From positions 62,001 to 126,000 of the forward strand of contig NZ_JAJQPD010000009.1 in the NCBI RefSeq assembly GCF_021228295.1: a stretch of 64,000 nucleotides of DNA, given 5' to 3'. The stretch is from Agromyces humatus (GTDB taxonomy: Bacteria > Actinomycetota > Actinomycetes > Actinomycetales > Microbacteriaceae). The notes under the pieces are model-generated. The model did no database searches, was not told where the DNA came from, and was given only the letters and a program-made list of their open reading frames with translations. Every line of letters starts with the position of its first letter. Within the stretch, counting starts at the first letter, position 1. A program made the translations under genes and the position numbers. Below, piece by piece: positions 17,341 to 25,759 of this stretch.

Positions 17341-17378
17341 GGCGCGTATCGAGACCCACGCCGGTCTCGATGCGCGCC
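17341..17378 (+). terminator. Very strong hairpin closing the sugar operon
   Basis: A 16-base arm (17341-17356) pairs with 17363-17378 with one T-G wobble and a 6-base loop (CACGCC). It lies 36 bases after the last gene and marks the boundary between the sugar operon and the less GC-rich defence island. Confidence 0.8.
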
Positions 17379-17390
17379 TCTCCGCCGGCG

Positions 17391-17552
17391 ATGTCTCCGT
17401 TGCGAAAGTTCATTGAGGAGATGATCGTTCGGCGCGAACGCCTGTCCGACCTGCCGGCTATCGTGCCTCATTTCGATCCCGCCGAAGACTCAATTGCGTC
17501 GCGAGACTCTAAGCTGCAATCAACGCCTGCTCAGGAACCTCGTGGAGTACCC
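17391..17552 (+). pseudogene. Possible N-terminal remnant of a uracil-DNA glycosylase-like gene
   Basis: The frame of the NUDIX gene is open upstream from ATG 17391 and reads MSPLRKFIEEMIVRRERLSD, then a segment with VPHFDPAEDSIASRD. The pattern 'VP.FDP..' about 25 residues in resembles the start of actinobacterial uracil-DNA-glycosylase-like proteins, but the following conserved 'LLEAPG' region is absent. It may instead be an unusual N-terminal extension of the NUDIX protein, or chance coding. Confidence 0.25.
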
Positions 17553-17960
17553 GTGAAGAAGCAAATCAATGTCGTCGGCGCAGTCGTCGTGCGGGATGAC
17601 ACTATCCTGGCTGCGCAGCGGAGCGCGGCGATGGCACTTCCAGGCATGTGGGAGTTCCCCGGCGGCAAGATTGAGGCTGGCGAAACTCCTCAGCAAGCGC
17701 TCGCGCGTGAGATGAATGAAGAGCTCCGCTGCACTGTCGAGATCGGCGAGCACCTCGAGACGACAAGCCACGAGTACGATTTCGGGGTCGTCACTCTCAC
17801 GACCTACTACGCGACGCTTGTGGACGATGAGCCGCAGCTTACCGAGCACTCTGAGATTCGCTGGATACCGGCATCGGCCCTCGACAGCGTGGAGTGGGCG
17901 CCTGCCGACGTACCGGCTGTCGAGCGCATCATGCGTGACTTTTCCTCTGGGGCGGCGTGA
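17553..17960 (+). CDS. NUDIX hydrolase (MutT / 8-oxo-dGTP diphosphatase-like)
   Basis: A 135-residue NUDIX protein. The NUDIX box runs from GGKIEAGETPQQALAREMNE into EL, with the catalytic REXXEE-type core present; WEFPGGK precedes it, as in MutT. It hydrolyses a nucleoside triphosphate or similar pyrophosphate. GTG 17553 has TGGAG upstream. The helicase gene begins 13 bases after its stop, a pairing seen repeatedly with DUF3427 helicases, so it probably works with the helicase rather than as housekeeping MutT. Confidence 0.85.
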   Translation: MKKQINVVGAVVVRDDTILAAQRSAAMALPGMWEFPGGKIEAGETPQQALAREMNEELRCTVEIGEHLETTSHEYDFGVVTLTTYYATLVDDEPQLTEHSEIRWIPASALDSVEWAPADVPAVERIMRDFSSGAA

Positions 17961-17973
17961 GCGGCCCGGCTTC

Positions 17974-20883
17974 GTGAGCACAGTCCCGGGCCAGATCCGC
18001 CTCGACAACGCCTTTGGCTTCATCGATTCAACGCTGGAGTCTGATCAGATTTTCCATCCGTTGCTGGTGTCGAACCAGGGCACCAACACGATGCTGAAGT
18101 CGATCCGCGACGAGCTTCGCCGCTCGAAGCGCTTCGTGTTCTCGGTTGCCTTTGTCACTCCCAGTGCGATCGCCATGCTCAAGCAGGCACTGCTCGAATT
18201 TGCTGGCGAGGGCACGATCATTACCTCGACGTACCTGGGGTTCAACTCGCCGGCCGCGTTCCGTGAGTTGCTCAACCTGCCGGGCGTCAAGGCTCACATT
18301 CATAGGGCGCCGAAGGGCGGCTTTCACGCGAAGGGGTACCTCTTTGATCAGGAAGAGAGCCTCACTGCAATCATCGGCAGCTCGAATCTCACGGACACAG
18401 CGCTACTCACAAACCATGAGTGGAACCTAAGGTTCTCTGCGCTGCCGGGTGGCGACATCGTTGAGCAGCTCCGCCAGGCCGTTGGTGTGCAGCTGGAGGA
18501 GTCCACTCCGCTGACCTCCGCCTGGGTCGATCGCTATGAAGCGACGTATGTTCCACCGCCTCGACACACGCCCATGACCCCGGACGCCGATGACGACCCG
18601 ATCCTCCCAGGTACCGTCGTCCCGAACGCGATGCAATCGGAGGCGCTCGTAGAGATCCAACAACTCCGCGACGCCGGCGAGCGGCGCGCGGTCGTAATCT
18701 CCGCGACGGGAACAGGAAAGACGATCCTCTCCGCTCTCGATGTGCGCGCTGCCAACCCTGATCGCATGCTCTTCGTTGTTCACCGTGAGCAGATTCTCGA
18801 TCGCGCGATCGACGAGTTCCAGCGCGTGCTTGATGCGCCAGCATCCGATTTCGGAAAGCTCGTCGGCACTCGACGCGAACTCGACCGCCGATACGTGTTC
18901 GCCACAATCCAGTCACTATCCAGACCCGAGAATCTGCAACTTGTAGCTCCTGATGCCTTCGACTACGTGCTCATCGACGAGGTACATCGCGCGGGTGCGC
19001 GGTCCTATCAGCGGTTGATTGATTATCTTCGTCCCGACTTCCTTCTCGGCATCACGGCCACGCCCGAGCGGACCGATGACTTTAACGTCTTCGAGATGTT
19101 CGACTTCAACGTGCCGTATGAGATTCGACTTCAGAAAGCACTCGAAGAGGACATGCTCGCGCCCTTCCACTACTACGGTGTGACCGACTTCGAGACCAAA
19201 GAAGGTGAGGTCATCGATGACGCAGCTCAGCTGGGCCAACTCGTCGCCCCAGAACGCGCAGACCACCTGGTCCGGGCAATCACGACGTACGGGCACGCCG
19301 GAGTTCCAGTGCGAGGCTTGCTCTTCTGCAGTCGCAAAGATGAAGCATCCGAGCTCGCACGGCTGCTCAATGAGCGAGAAGTGCACGGCAAGCGACTCCG
19401 CACTCGCGTGCTCACTGGCGATGACACGATCGCGGCGCGCGAGGCAGCGGTCGACCAGTTAGAACGCGGCGAGCTGGACTACATCGTGACGGTCGACGTC
19501 TTCAACGAAGGCATCGACATTCCCACCGTCAACCAGGTCGTGATGCTGCGGCAGACGCAGTCGAGCATCGTCTTTACTCAGCAGCTCGGCCGCGGACTGC
19601 GCAAGGCGGCCGGCAAAGAACATCTGATCGTGATCGACTTCATCGGCAATTACACGAACAACTATCTGATTCCCATCGCACTCTTTGGCGATAGCAGCCT
19701 CAACAAGGACTCGATCCGGAAGAAGATCATCGATGCGCAAGAGGCCGGAGCGATCTCTGGCCTTTCCAGCGTCAACTTTGACAAGATCGCGCGCGAGCGC
19801 ATTTTTGACTCTCTCGCGAAGACCTCGCTCGACGGTATGCAGAATCTCAAGCGCACGTTCGTGGAGCTTGAGAACCGGCTCGGCCACGCTCCACGCCTCA
19901 TGGACTTTGCCCGCTTTGAAGCTGCGGACCCCACTGTCGTAGCCGCAAAGCGCGGCAACTACTGGAATCTGCTTTCGGCTTTGAAGCGGGCTGACGATTC
20001 ACCGAGCCGAGCGGAAGAAGCTGTACTGACGTTCTTGTCTGCCGAACTGCTGAACGGCAAGCGCCCGCACGAACTGCTCTTGATTCGCTCCCTCCTCGAC
20101 CGAGGTGTCGCTCTCATGGAAGCCGATTACGTCGCCCTGCTGAAGAAGAACGAGTGCAAGTCTGACGCCGCCACCGTTCGTTCTGTACGGCGGATCCTGT
20201 CGCTTGAGTTCTTTACCGAAGCCGAGCGCCGGAAGTATGGTGACGCTCCGATCGTTTCGCTGGTCGATGGGGTATTCCGTCTCCGCCCCGAGGTTAGTGA
20301 CCTTCTGGCTGCCTCCGACACGTTCGCTGCCCATGTAAACGATGTGATTGAGACCGGCCTGTATCTCGCCCGGCACCGTCATCGGTGGACCGGGACACTC
20401 GAGGTTGGGCGACGATACTCCCGCAAGGACGCGTGCCGCCTCTTGAACTGGGACTCGAACGAGCAGAGCACAATCTACGGTTACAAGGTCGATTACCGCT
20501 CCAACACGTGCCCGATTTTCATCACCTACCACAAGGACGATGACGTTTCGGCGAGCACCCGCTATGAAGACGAGTTCATCAATGAGTCCGCCCTCACCTG
20601 GTACACCCGCAGCCGCAGGACCCTGCAGAGCAAGGAGGTGAAGGCGATCGTCGAGAATCGCATGCCGCTCTACCTGTTCGCAAAGAAGGATGACGCGGAA
20701 GGCACTGACTTCTACTACCTCGGCCAGGCCCGCTCCACCGATGCGCGCCAACAACAGATGCCGGGCGACAACGGCACGCGGTTGGATGTCGTCACGATGA
20801 AACTCGGAATGCAGTCGCCAATCGAGTCGAGTTTGTACGAGTACTTGGTGACTCGATCCGGGTCGTCGGTGCCGATGGGATAG
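17974..20883 (+). CDS. PLD nuclease-superfamily II helicase with DUF3427
   Basis: A 969-residue protein. Residues ~15-170: phospholipase-D-like nuclease domain with one HxK motif (GGFHAKGYLFD...IIGSSNLTD), so it would act as a dimer. Then an SF2 helicase: Walker A SATGTGKT, box II LIDEVH, motif III GITATPERTD, motif VI QQLGRGLRKAAGK. The last ~450 residues match DUF3427 (e.g. LEVGRRYSRKDACRLLNWD). This architecture is found in defence islands and is expected to find and degrade foreign DNA. GTG 17974 is chosen because the PLD domain starts right after it. A decayed copy of its C-terminus lies at 34.92-35.07 kb. Confidence 0.85.
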   Translation: MSTVPGQIRLDNAFGFIDSTLESDQIFHPLLVSNQGTNTMLKSIRDELRRSKRFVFSVAFVTPSAIAMLKQALLEFAGEGTIITSTYLGFNSPAAFRELLNLPGVKAHIHRAPKGGFHAKGYLFDQEESLTAIIGSSNLTDTALLTNHEWNLRFSALPGGDIVEQLRQAVGVQLEESTPLTSAWVDRYEATYVPPPRHTPMTPDADDDPILPGTVVPNAMQSEALVEIQQLRDAGERRAVVISATGTGKTILSALDVRAANPDRMLFVVHREQILDRAIDEFQRVLDAPASDFGKLVGTRRELDRRYVFATIQSLSRPENLQLVAPDAFDYVLIDEVHRAGARSYQRLIDYLRPDFLLGITATPERTDDFNVFEMFDFNVPYEIRLQKALEEDMLAPFHYYGVTDFETKEGEVIDDAAQLGQLVAPERADHLVRAITTYGHAGVPVRGLLFCSRKDEASELARLLNEREVHGKRLRTRVLTGDDTIAAREAAVDQLERGELDYIVTVDVFNEGIDIPTVNQVVMLRQTQSSIVFTQQLGRGLRKAAGKEHLIVIDFIGNYTNNYLIPIALFGDSSLNKDSIRKKIIDAQEAGAISGLSSVNFDKIARERIFDSLAKTSLDGMQNLKRTFVELENRLGHAPRLMDFARFEAADPTVVAAKRGNYWNLLSALKRADDSPSRAEEAVLTFLSAELLNGKRPHELLLIRSLLDRGVALMEADYVALLKKNECKSDAATVRSVRRILSLEFFTEAERRKYGDAPIVSLVDGVFRLRPEVSDLLAASDTFAAHVNDVIETGLYLARHRHRWTGTLEVGRRYSRKDACRLLNWDSNEQSTIYGYKVDYRSNTCPIFITYHKDDDVSASTRYEDEFINESALTWYTRSRRTLQSKEVKAIVENRMPLYLFAKKDDAEGTDFYYLGQARSTDARQQQMPGDNGTRLDVVTMKLGMQSPIESSLYEYLVTRSGSSVPMG

Positions 20884-21084
20884 CACTCACATCACCTCAT
20901 CAACTCCGCGGACATCCCGTGCGACGCTGACAGAAGGTTGCTCGCTCTGGCCCACCGATTCGATCTCGCGGTAAATCGAACACGGCGCTTCGACGAAGTC
21001 TCGGCGGTGACCTTCAGGTTGCCTCGAGAGTCGCCTCGAACGGTAATGGCGAAAGTAGGTGGTCGATGCCTCATGCCGTCCGTG

Positions 21085-22830
21085 TCACAGCACCCGACCT
21101 TCTTGCTCATTCCGAGGTGGCAGCAACTGGTGAAGATACGTACGAAGACCCGAATCGCAAACGTAGACGTAGGTTCCTCGCATCCCGCGCGTGAGCAGCA
21201 CCGCGTAGATGTTCCGGATGAACTGCAAGAGGTCATGGTCGTCGTATGTGATGCCGAGGGTCGGGTTGTTCTCCTTGCCCTTCGTGTCGTGGTACGAGCG
21301 GCGGTCAGCGTGGACGCGACCGGTGGTGGGGTCCAGGCGAAGGTCCTGACCGATGATGACGCCGGCGTAATTCAGGTCGTAGCCCTGCACTGTATGGATC
21401 GAACCGACCTCGTCGATCGAGCCCGGTGGGTTGATCCAGTCGACAGCGGTACCGTTCCACCGCAAGGCGATGCCATCGAGCTCGATGTCGAATTTCGAAG
21501 CATCCTTCCGACTCCTCCACGGCCACGCATAGCCGGCGACCAAACGCGCGAGCCCGTGTTCGCGATCCCTCGCGCGAATGCTGTCGTGCATCTCACCAAG
21601 GTCATCAAAGACCCGGAGGTCGTATCCCGGGAAGTTCCTCGGCTCAGTCGCCTCGGCTCGGAGGATCCGTCGGATGTAGTCGATGTAGTCGGCGCCGCCC
21701 GCCACGCGCATCTGGGAAGCCAGCGGGTAGAAGCGCTGCGCCGTCTTCGCGTCCTGCACGAGCGGAGTGAGTATGCGAGCGGGAAGGTCGGCAGGCCGAA
21801 CGCTCTGGGCTTCGTCCAGGAGGAAGACTTGATGGCGGCTCTTCGACCGGATCCAGTCGAGTTGAGTCTTCGAGAGGTCGTCATCGCCGTACAGCCGGAG
21901 ATTGTTTTCCTTGAACTTCTTGTTCAGCACCCCGGTCGGCTGGTTGGCACGCTGGTTGAGCCGGTGGGTCTCATCGACCACGAGGAGGTCGAAGTCCTCG
22001 TCCGACGCCCCGACATCGAACGGCGTCAACACGAGATTCCGCGCCAGTCCAGGGGTCTTGGCGAACACCTTCTGGATGGACTTCCGTAGGGACTGCTGAG
22101 GCACGACGATGCCGATCCGGAAGTCGCGAAGCAGGTCAGCGTAGCCCTCCAAGAAGAAGTCAGAGAAGAGCGAATCTGATTCGGGACGGTCGTCGGGGTT
22201 CGAGTTCTGGATGTCGCGAAGAAGCTTCATCAGGAAGACACCGACAATCGTCTTCCCGGTGCCGGGATCGCCTTGGACAACGATGGTGCTCCGGCCACCA
22301 TGCTCCAAATCCTCGAACAGCCCCTCGAGGATGCCCTCCATGGCGACGGCTTGCTCTTGGTTGAGCGCCTTGAATGGCGAGAGCTTGAACACGTCGCTGT
22401 TCTCGATCTCCGGGATGTCCCGAGTGAACATTCCCGCTGCGCGGAGCTGCTCGAAGATCTCATCGAACGTCGCCCGGTATCGGACGCGGTCGTAGTAGTC
22501 GGCGTCGGTGATGCCCTCGTTGCGGTTCACGACCTTGTACTTGCCATCGCCGGCGAAGAGCCGGATGAGGTACGACTCAAGGTCGAGGCATACGGACTTA
22601 TTGAACGTCTCGTCGATGACGATGCGAACTGCGCTGAGATGCTTCTTCGTCTCAGAGTCGAGGTGCTGACGGAGCCGCCCGATTCCGTTCACTGTCTCTC
22701 CGACGTAGATGTCGCCGTCGCTGCTGAGCGTGTACACAACGGGCCAGTTCGCATGCCGCCCATCTGGCTCGGCCCACGTCTTCACCGCGTGTTTCGAGAA
22801 TGGAAAGTGCTCGATCCTAAAGCTGGTCAT
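21085..22830 (-). CDS. GIY-YIG nuclease-DUF2075 helicase fusion
   Basis: A 581-residue protein. Residues ~30-105 form a GIY-YIG nuclease domain: VVYTL (31-35), IYVGET (41-46), GRLRQH (51-56), the Glu of LESYLI (E85) and Asn ~102 fit the catalytic pattern. Then a DUF2075 SF1-like ATPase: Walker A GDPGTGKT (187-194), VVDETHRLN, FLLDEAQSV and HTVQGYDLNYAGVIIG. ATG 22830 has GGAGC before it; it overlaps the upstream nuclease-MazG gene by 14 bases. It probably translocates on nucleic acid and nicks it. Likely a defence effector acting with the two upstream genes. Confidence 0.82.
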   Translation of the reverse strand: MTSFRIEHFPFSKHAVKTWAEPDGRHANWPVVYTLSSDGDIYVGETVNGIGRLRQHLDSETKKHLSAVRIVIDETFNKSVCLDLESYLIRLFAGDGKYKVVNRNEGITDADYYDRVRYRATFDEIFEQLRAAGMFTRDIPEIENSDVFKLSPFKALNQEQAVAMEGILEGLFEDLEHGGRSTIVVQGDPGTGKTIVGVFLMKLLRDIQNSNPDDRPESDSLFSDFFLEGYADLLRDFRIGIVVPQQSLRKSIQKVFAKTPGLARNLVLTPFDVGASDEDFDLLVVDETHRLNQRANQPTGVLNKKFKENNLRLYGDDDLSKTQLDWIRSKSRHQVFLLDEAQSVRPADLPARILTPLVQDAKTAQRFYPLASQMRVAGGADYIDYIRRILRAEATEPRNFPGYDLRVFDDLGEMHDSIRARDREHGLARLVAGYAWPWRSRKDASKFDIELDGIALRWNGTAVDWINPPGSIDEVGSIHTVQGYDLNYAGVIIGQDLRLDPTTGRVHADRRSYHDTKGKENNPTLGITYDDHDLLQFIRNIYAVLLTRGMRGTYVYVCDSGLRTYLHQLLPPRNEQEGRVL

Positions 22831-23617
22831 ACTTCGTGCTCCGCCCACGCGATTGATCTGCCGGGTACTTCACGCGCGTGACTTCGAGCTTGTCGAGGAC
22901 GATCTGGTCGGCGTCGACGTCGAGCTTGTCCGCGAGTAGGAGGCAATAGGTCAGCACGTCGGCAAGTTCCTCGGTGACGCGCGCATGATCGGTGGAGTCA
23001 TCCCACTGGAAGCACTCGAGGAGTTCTCCCGCTTCGATACTGATACTCTTCGCGAGGTTCTCCGGGGAGTGGAATCGGTCCCAATCGCGCTCCGCGACGA
23101 ACTGACTCAAGGCAGTGTGCACCGGACGGCGCTCGTGCTCGTCACTTCCCTGTTCCCTGCCCTCACGATGCTCTGGATCGCATATCAAGCTCTCACGCTT
23201 GAGAATGGCCGAGACGATCTCAAGGTCACGATCCCGGTCGCGGTCGATCGTTCTCCCCTTGAGCGGGAAGTCCGTCGCTGAGATGGTGACCAGTCGCAAT
23301 CCGTGCTCAGGAATGAGGAGCCTGCGCCGGTCATCGTAGAGAGCGCGCTGCATGCCGCGATGAACGCCAGACACGGTCAGGACATCCGGCTTGTCAAAGT
23401 GCGGTGTCACCTCTGTGTGCTGGGACTCGGCGAACTCCACCACCAATCGTTCCGCTTCCCAATAGCCATCCACCGGCAGCGCGACGCGTCGCCCGGTCGC
23501 AGGTGATGTGTCACCACGCAACCACTCGAACCGGTGCTGACGTGAGCATTTGGCACCAATGACCTGGTCACAGAGATCGAGCACATAGTGCTCATCGCTA
23601 TTCGCCCGTCCCGCCAT
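22817..23617 (-). CDS. Endonuclease-like / MazG-like pyrophosphohydrolase fusion
   Basis: A 266-residue two-domain protein. Residues 1-120 contain LPVDGYW...LVVEFAESQH (D50, E61, E64, H67) and FDKPDVLTVSGVHRG, resembling PD-(D/E)XK or Vsr-like nucleases. Residues ~170-255 are MazG-like: EAGELLE (195-201) and EELADVLTY (216-224) give the ExxE...ExxD metal site that hydrolyses dNTPs. Pairing nucleotide depletion with a nuclease in one chain is unusual. ATG 23617 is chosen; ATG 23629 is possible. It overlaps the helicase gene, so the two are coupled. Confidence 0.72.
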   Translation of the reverse strand: MAGRANSDEHYVLDLCDQVIGAKCSRQHRFEWLRGDTSPATGRRVALPVDGYWEAERLVVEFAESQHTEVTPHFDKPDVLTVSGVHRGMQRALYDDRRRLLIPEHGLRLVTISATDFPLKGRTIDRDRDRDLEIVSAILKRESLICDPEHREGREQGSDEHERRPVHTALSQFVAERDWDRFHSPENLAKSISIEAGELLECFQWDDSTDHARVTEELADVLTYCLLLADKLDVDADQIVLDKLEVTRVKYPADQSRGRSTKYDQL

Positions 23618-23700
23618 GATCGGAAGCATAGGGCTCGCTCGAGAAGTCTCGCACGGAGCCGCGCCCACGGGCCGGGCGCCGCTCGCTTGACCCTCGTAGA

Positions 23701-24498
23701 TCAGCGCGAATTGGTTGCCCCGCGCAACAGCTTCTCCCACTGCTCTTGAAAGTTGCCGGCGGGATCTAGGTGGCGAGCAAGCTCGGCCAGCTCATGTTGG
23801 ACTACTCTCAACCTTTCACTCGACGAAGCAGAATCCAAGTCTCGTTCGAACGCTGCGAACCAAGTCGAGAAGGTGGAGTCGTAGTGTTCGGCAAAGGTCG
23901 CATACCCGATGGGCCCGGCGCTGGCGTCGCCCGCTCGCATCTTCTCAGCGATCGCTCGTTGTTCCTCTCGCCATACCATGAGTCGCCGATCGTCATAAAG
24001 ATCAGATGCGAAAGCACTCCCGACTGCTCGAAGAGTCGCGGCCACAGGACGCGTAGTGTCGTCCGCCTTGAATCGTCCCATCCCTATGTTGTCGTAGATC
24101 GTCTCGACGATGCACCAGTATCGGGCTAAGCGGTACATGGTGCCCGAACGCGCAATCTTCTGGCGGGATGCGTCCGCACCAGACAGGTAGAAGAGGAATC
24201 CCCGATTTCGGATGTTGTCGATGCGATCCCCAAGATCAAGGGCGGCCGCCAGCAGGGGCTCCCGGATGCGATCTAGTTCAGTCCTTGCGGATACTTCCTG
24301 CTCTTCGCGGCGCGCCTCTTGGTCCAACTCTGCCTTATATCGCGCAACGTCCATCTCAAGGTGCCGTTGCTTTTCCACGAGCTGGCGGTTGGCATCCACA
24401 GTTCGTTGATCTCTCAGAAAGCTGACAACCGAGTTGATCAGCGCGACGACGAGTGAAACAACTGCTGCAACTAAGGCGATCAGCACGCTGGTGTCCAT
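23701..24498 (-). CDS. Membrane-anchored coiled-coil protein, unknown function
   Basis: A 265-residue protein with one N-terminal membrane helix (VLIALVAAVVSLVVALINSV, ~residues 5-24), then a long charged coiled coil (VEKQRHLEMDVARYKAELDQ) and a helical cytoplasmic domain. I recognise no family. It lies 83 bases upstream of the nuclease-MazG gene on the same strand and may be the sensor or membrane anchor of that set. Base composition is noticeably less GC-rich than in the housekeeping genes. Confidence 0.6.
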   Translation of the reverse strand: MDTSVLIALVAAVVSLVVALINSVVSFLRDQRTVDANRQLVEKQRHLEMDVARYKAELDQEARREEQEVSARTELDRIREPLLAAALDLGDRIDNIRNRGFLFYLSGADASRQKIARSGTMYRLARYWCIVETIYDNIGMGRFKADDTTRPVAATLRAVGSAFASDLYDDRRLMVWREEQRAIAEKMRAGDASAGPIGYATFAEHYDSTFSTWFAAFERDLDSASSSERLRVVQHELAELARHLDPAGNFQEQWEKLLRGATNSR

Positions 24499-24818
24499 GG
24501 CCACAGATAACAGGTGTCGGGAACGCGCCGTCAAGGCGCAAACTTATGGTGTTGCCTCCATTTCGCTCTGGCGGGCCTTCGTCACACCTCCTCTCGCCGA
24601 CGCGTCGCCTTCCCACGAAGGATCACACGCTCGAACTAGCTGCTGGATCGAGGAACCATGGACGAGTGCGAAGCGCTCGTCGCACGGCGGGATCCATCTG
24701 ACCGGGTCGGAAGATCACCGCGCGCCGTTTAGTCGTGCACGTGGGCCTGGTGAGAAATCTTGGCCGTTATCGCCCAGCCCCCTCCAACTTCCGTCGCCGA
24801 CCGTGCCAGCATGTTTGC
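24499..24818. other. Divergent intergenic region, no gene seen
   Basis: This ~320-base gap separates the minus-strand coiled-coil gene from the plus-strand CBS-HEPN gene. It must hold both promoters. I see no convincing ORF, RNA gene or repeat in it. Confidence 0.5.
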
Positions 24819-25643
24819 ATGCCAGGAACGAAGCGTCTTCGAGTTGACTACATTCCGAGCGCATCGGTGGTCCCGGTAATCACTGTCAAGGAGTCCGACG
24901 ACCTGAGCCTCGCGCGAACGCTCATGGAGCTGTATGGCTTCTCGCAGCTTCCCGTGATGCGCGGCAAGCGCCCGGTCGGTGTTGTGAGCTGGGAGTCGAT
25001 CGGCAAAGCACTCCTTAGGAATCCGACCGCAGGACTCTCGGATTGCATCGATCGCCAGGTAGAGATCAGGAAGCAGGGCGACGACCTGTTGGACTCGATA
25101 GCTTCAATCAGCGCCAGGGGATACGTCCTAGTCGAGAACAACAATCGAAGCATCTCCGGCATCATCACGAGTGCCGACCTAGGGGAGGCGCTCGGTGATA
25201 TTGCAGGCCCATACTTACTCCTTTCGGAGATTGAGGAGATCCTCCGCGACATCGTAGGCGCACTCCTCGCGACGGGCGACCTTACTGAGGTTGACATCGG
25301 GAACGCACTCGCAGATGAGACCAAAGGGTTTGGCGGCGACCCTGCCTCGCTCACGCTCGGCGAGCTCGCAAATGTCCTAGCCACCGACGTTGCATGGCAG
25401 GCGCTTGACACGAGCTACGATCGGTCGACAGTGAACCGCACAATCGGCGATGTGAGCAAGCTCCGAAATCAGGTCATGCATTTCCGGGTGTTGGACGATG
25501 CCGACAAGGACCTGTCGAAACGGCTCCCATTCGTCCGAGACGTCCTTCGAAACCTGTCAGAGGAGTTCGGGTCCATCGGGCCGCTCGGCGCGGTCGCGAC
25601 CTACGTCTCGACCACCGGCGTCGTCGAGGCGACAGTGCCATAA
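24819..25643 (+). CDS. CBS-pair / HEPN-domain fusion protein
   Basis: A 274-residue protein. Residues ~15-65 (SLARTLMELYGFSQLPVMRG, PVGVVSWESIGKAL) and ~73-125 (YVLVEN...SISGIITSADLGEAL) are two CBS motifs, which together usually bind adenine nucleotides. The helical C-terminus contains DVSKLRNQVMHFR, where R216-x4-H221 is the HEPN RNase motif. It would be an RNase gated by a nucleotide ligand, a plausible abortive-infection effector. ATG 24819 gives a compact N-terminus. It stands alone, followed by the DUF7002-like gene ~115 bases on. Confidence 0.72.
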   Translation: MPGTKRLRVDYIPSASVVPVITVKESDDLSLARTLMELYGFSQLPVMRGKRPVGVVSWESIGKALLRNPTAGLSDCIDRQVEIRKQGDDLLDSIASISARGYVLVENNNRSISGIITSADLGEALGDIAGPYLLLSEIEEILRDIVGALLATGDLTEVDIGNALADETKGFGGDPASLTLGELANVLATDVAWQALDTSYDRSTVNRTIGDVSKLRNQVMHFRVLDDADKDLSKRLPFVRDVLRNLSEEFGSIGPLGAVATYVSTTGVVEATVP

Positions 25644-25759
25644 TCGCGCCCGGGCACTGCCTCGATACGAGGTGCAGCACCGTGCCCACCGCAGGTGCGA
25701 TCGCATCAACGTCGCGCATAGCCGCCATCTGATTGTGGGTGGCCAGTACGCTCGACCGT

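Noticed and set aside
20884..21084. Minus-strand 114-residue ORF in the gap after the helicase
   Set aside because: No ribosome site or recognisable sequence; most of it overlaps the 3' end of the GIY-YIG-DUF2075 gene.
20938..22089. 383-residue plus-strand ORF opposite the GIY-YIG-DUF2075 gene
   Set aside because: The minus strand holds Walker A and nuclease motifs; the plus frame has none.
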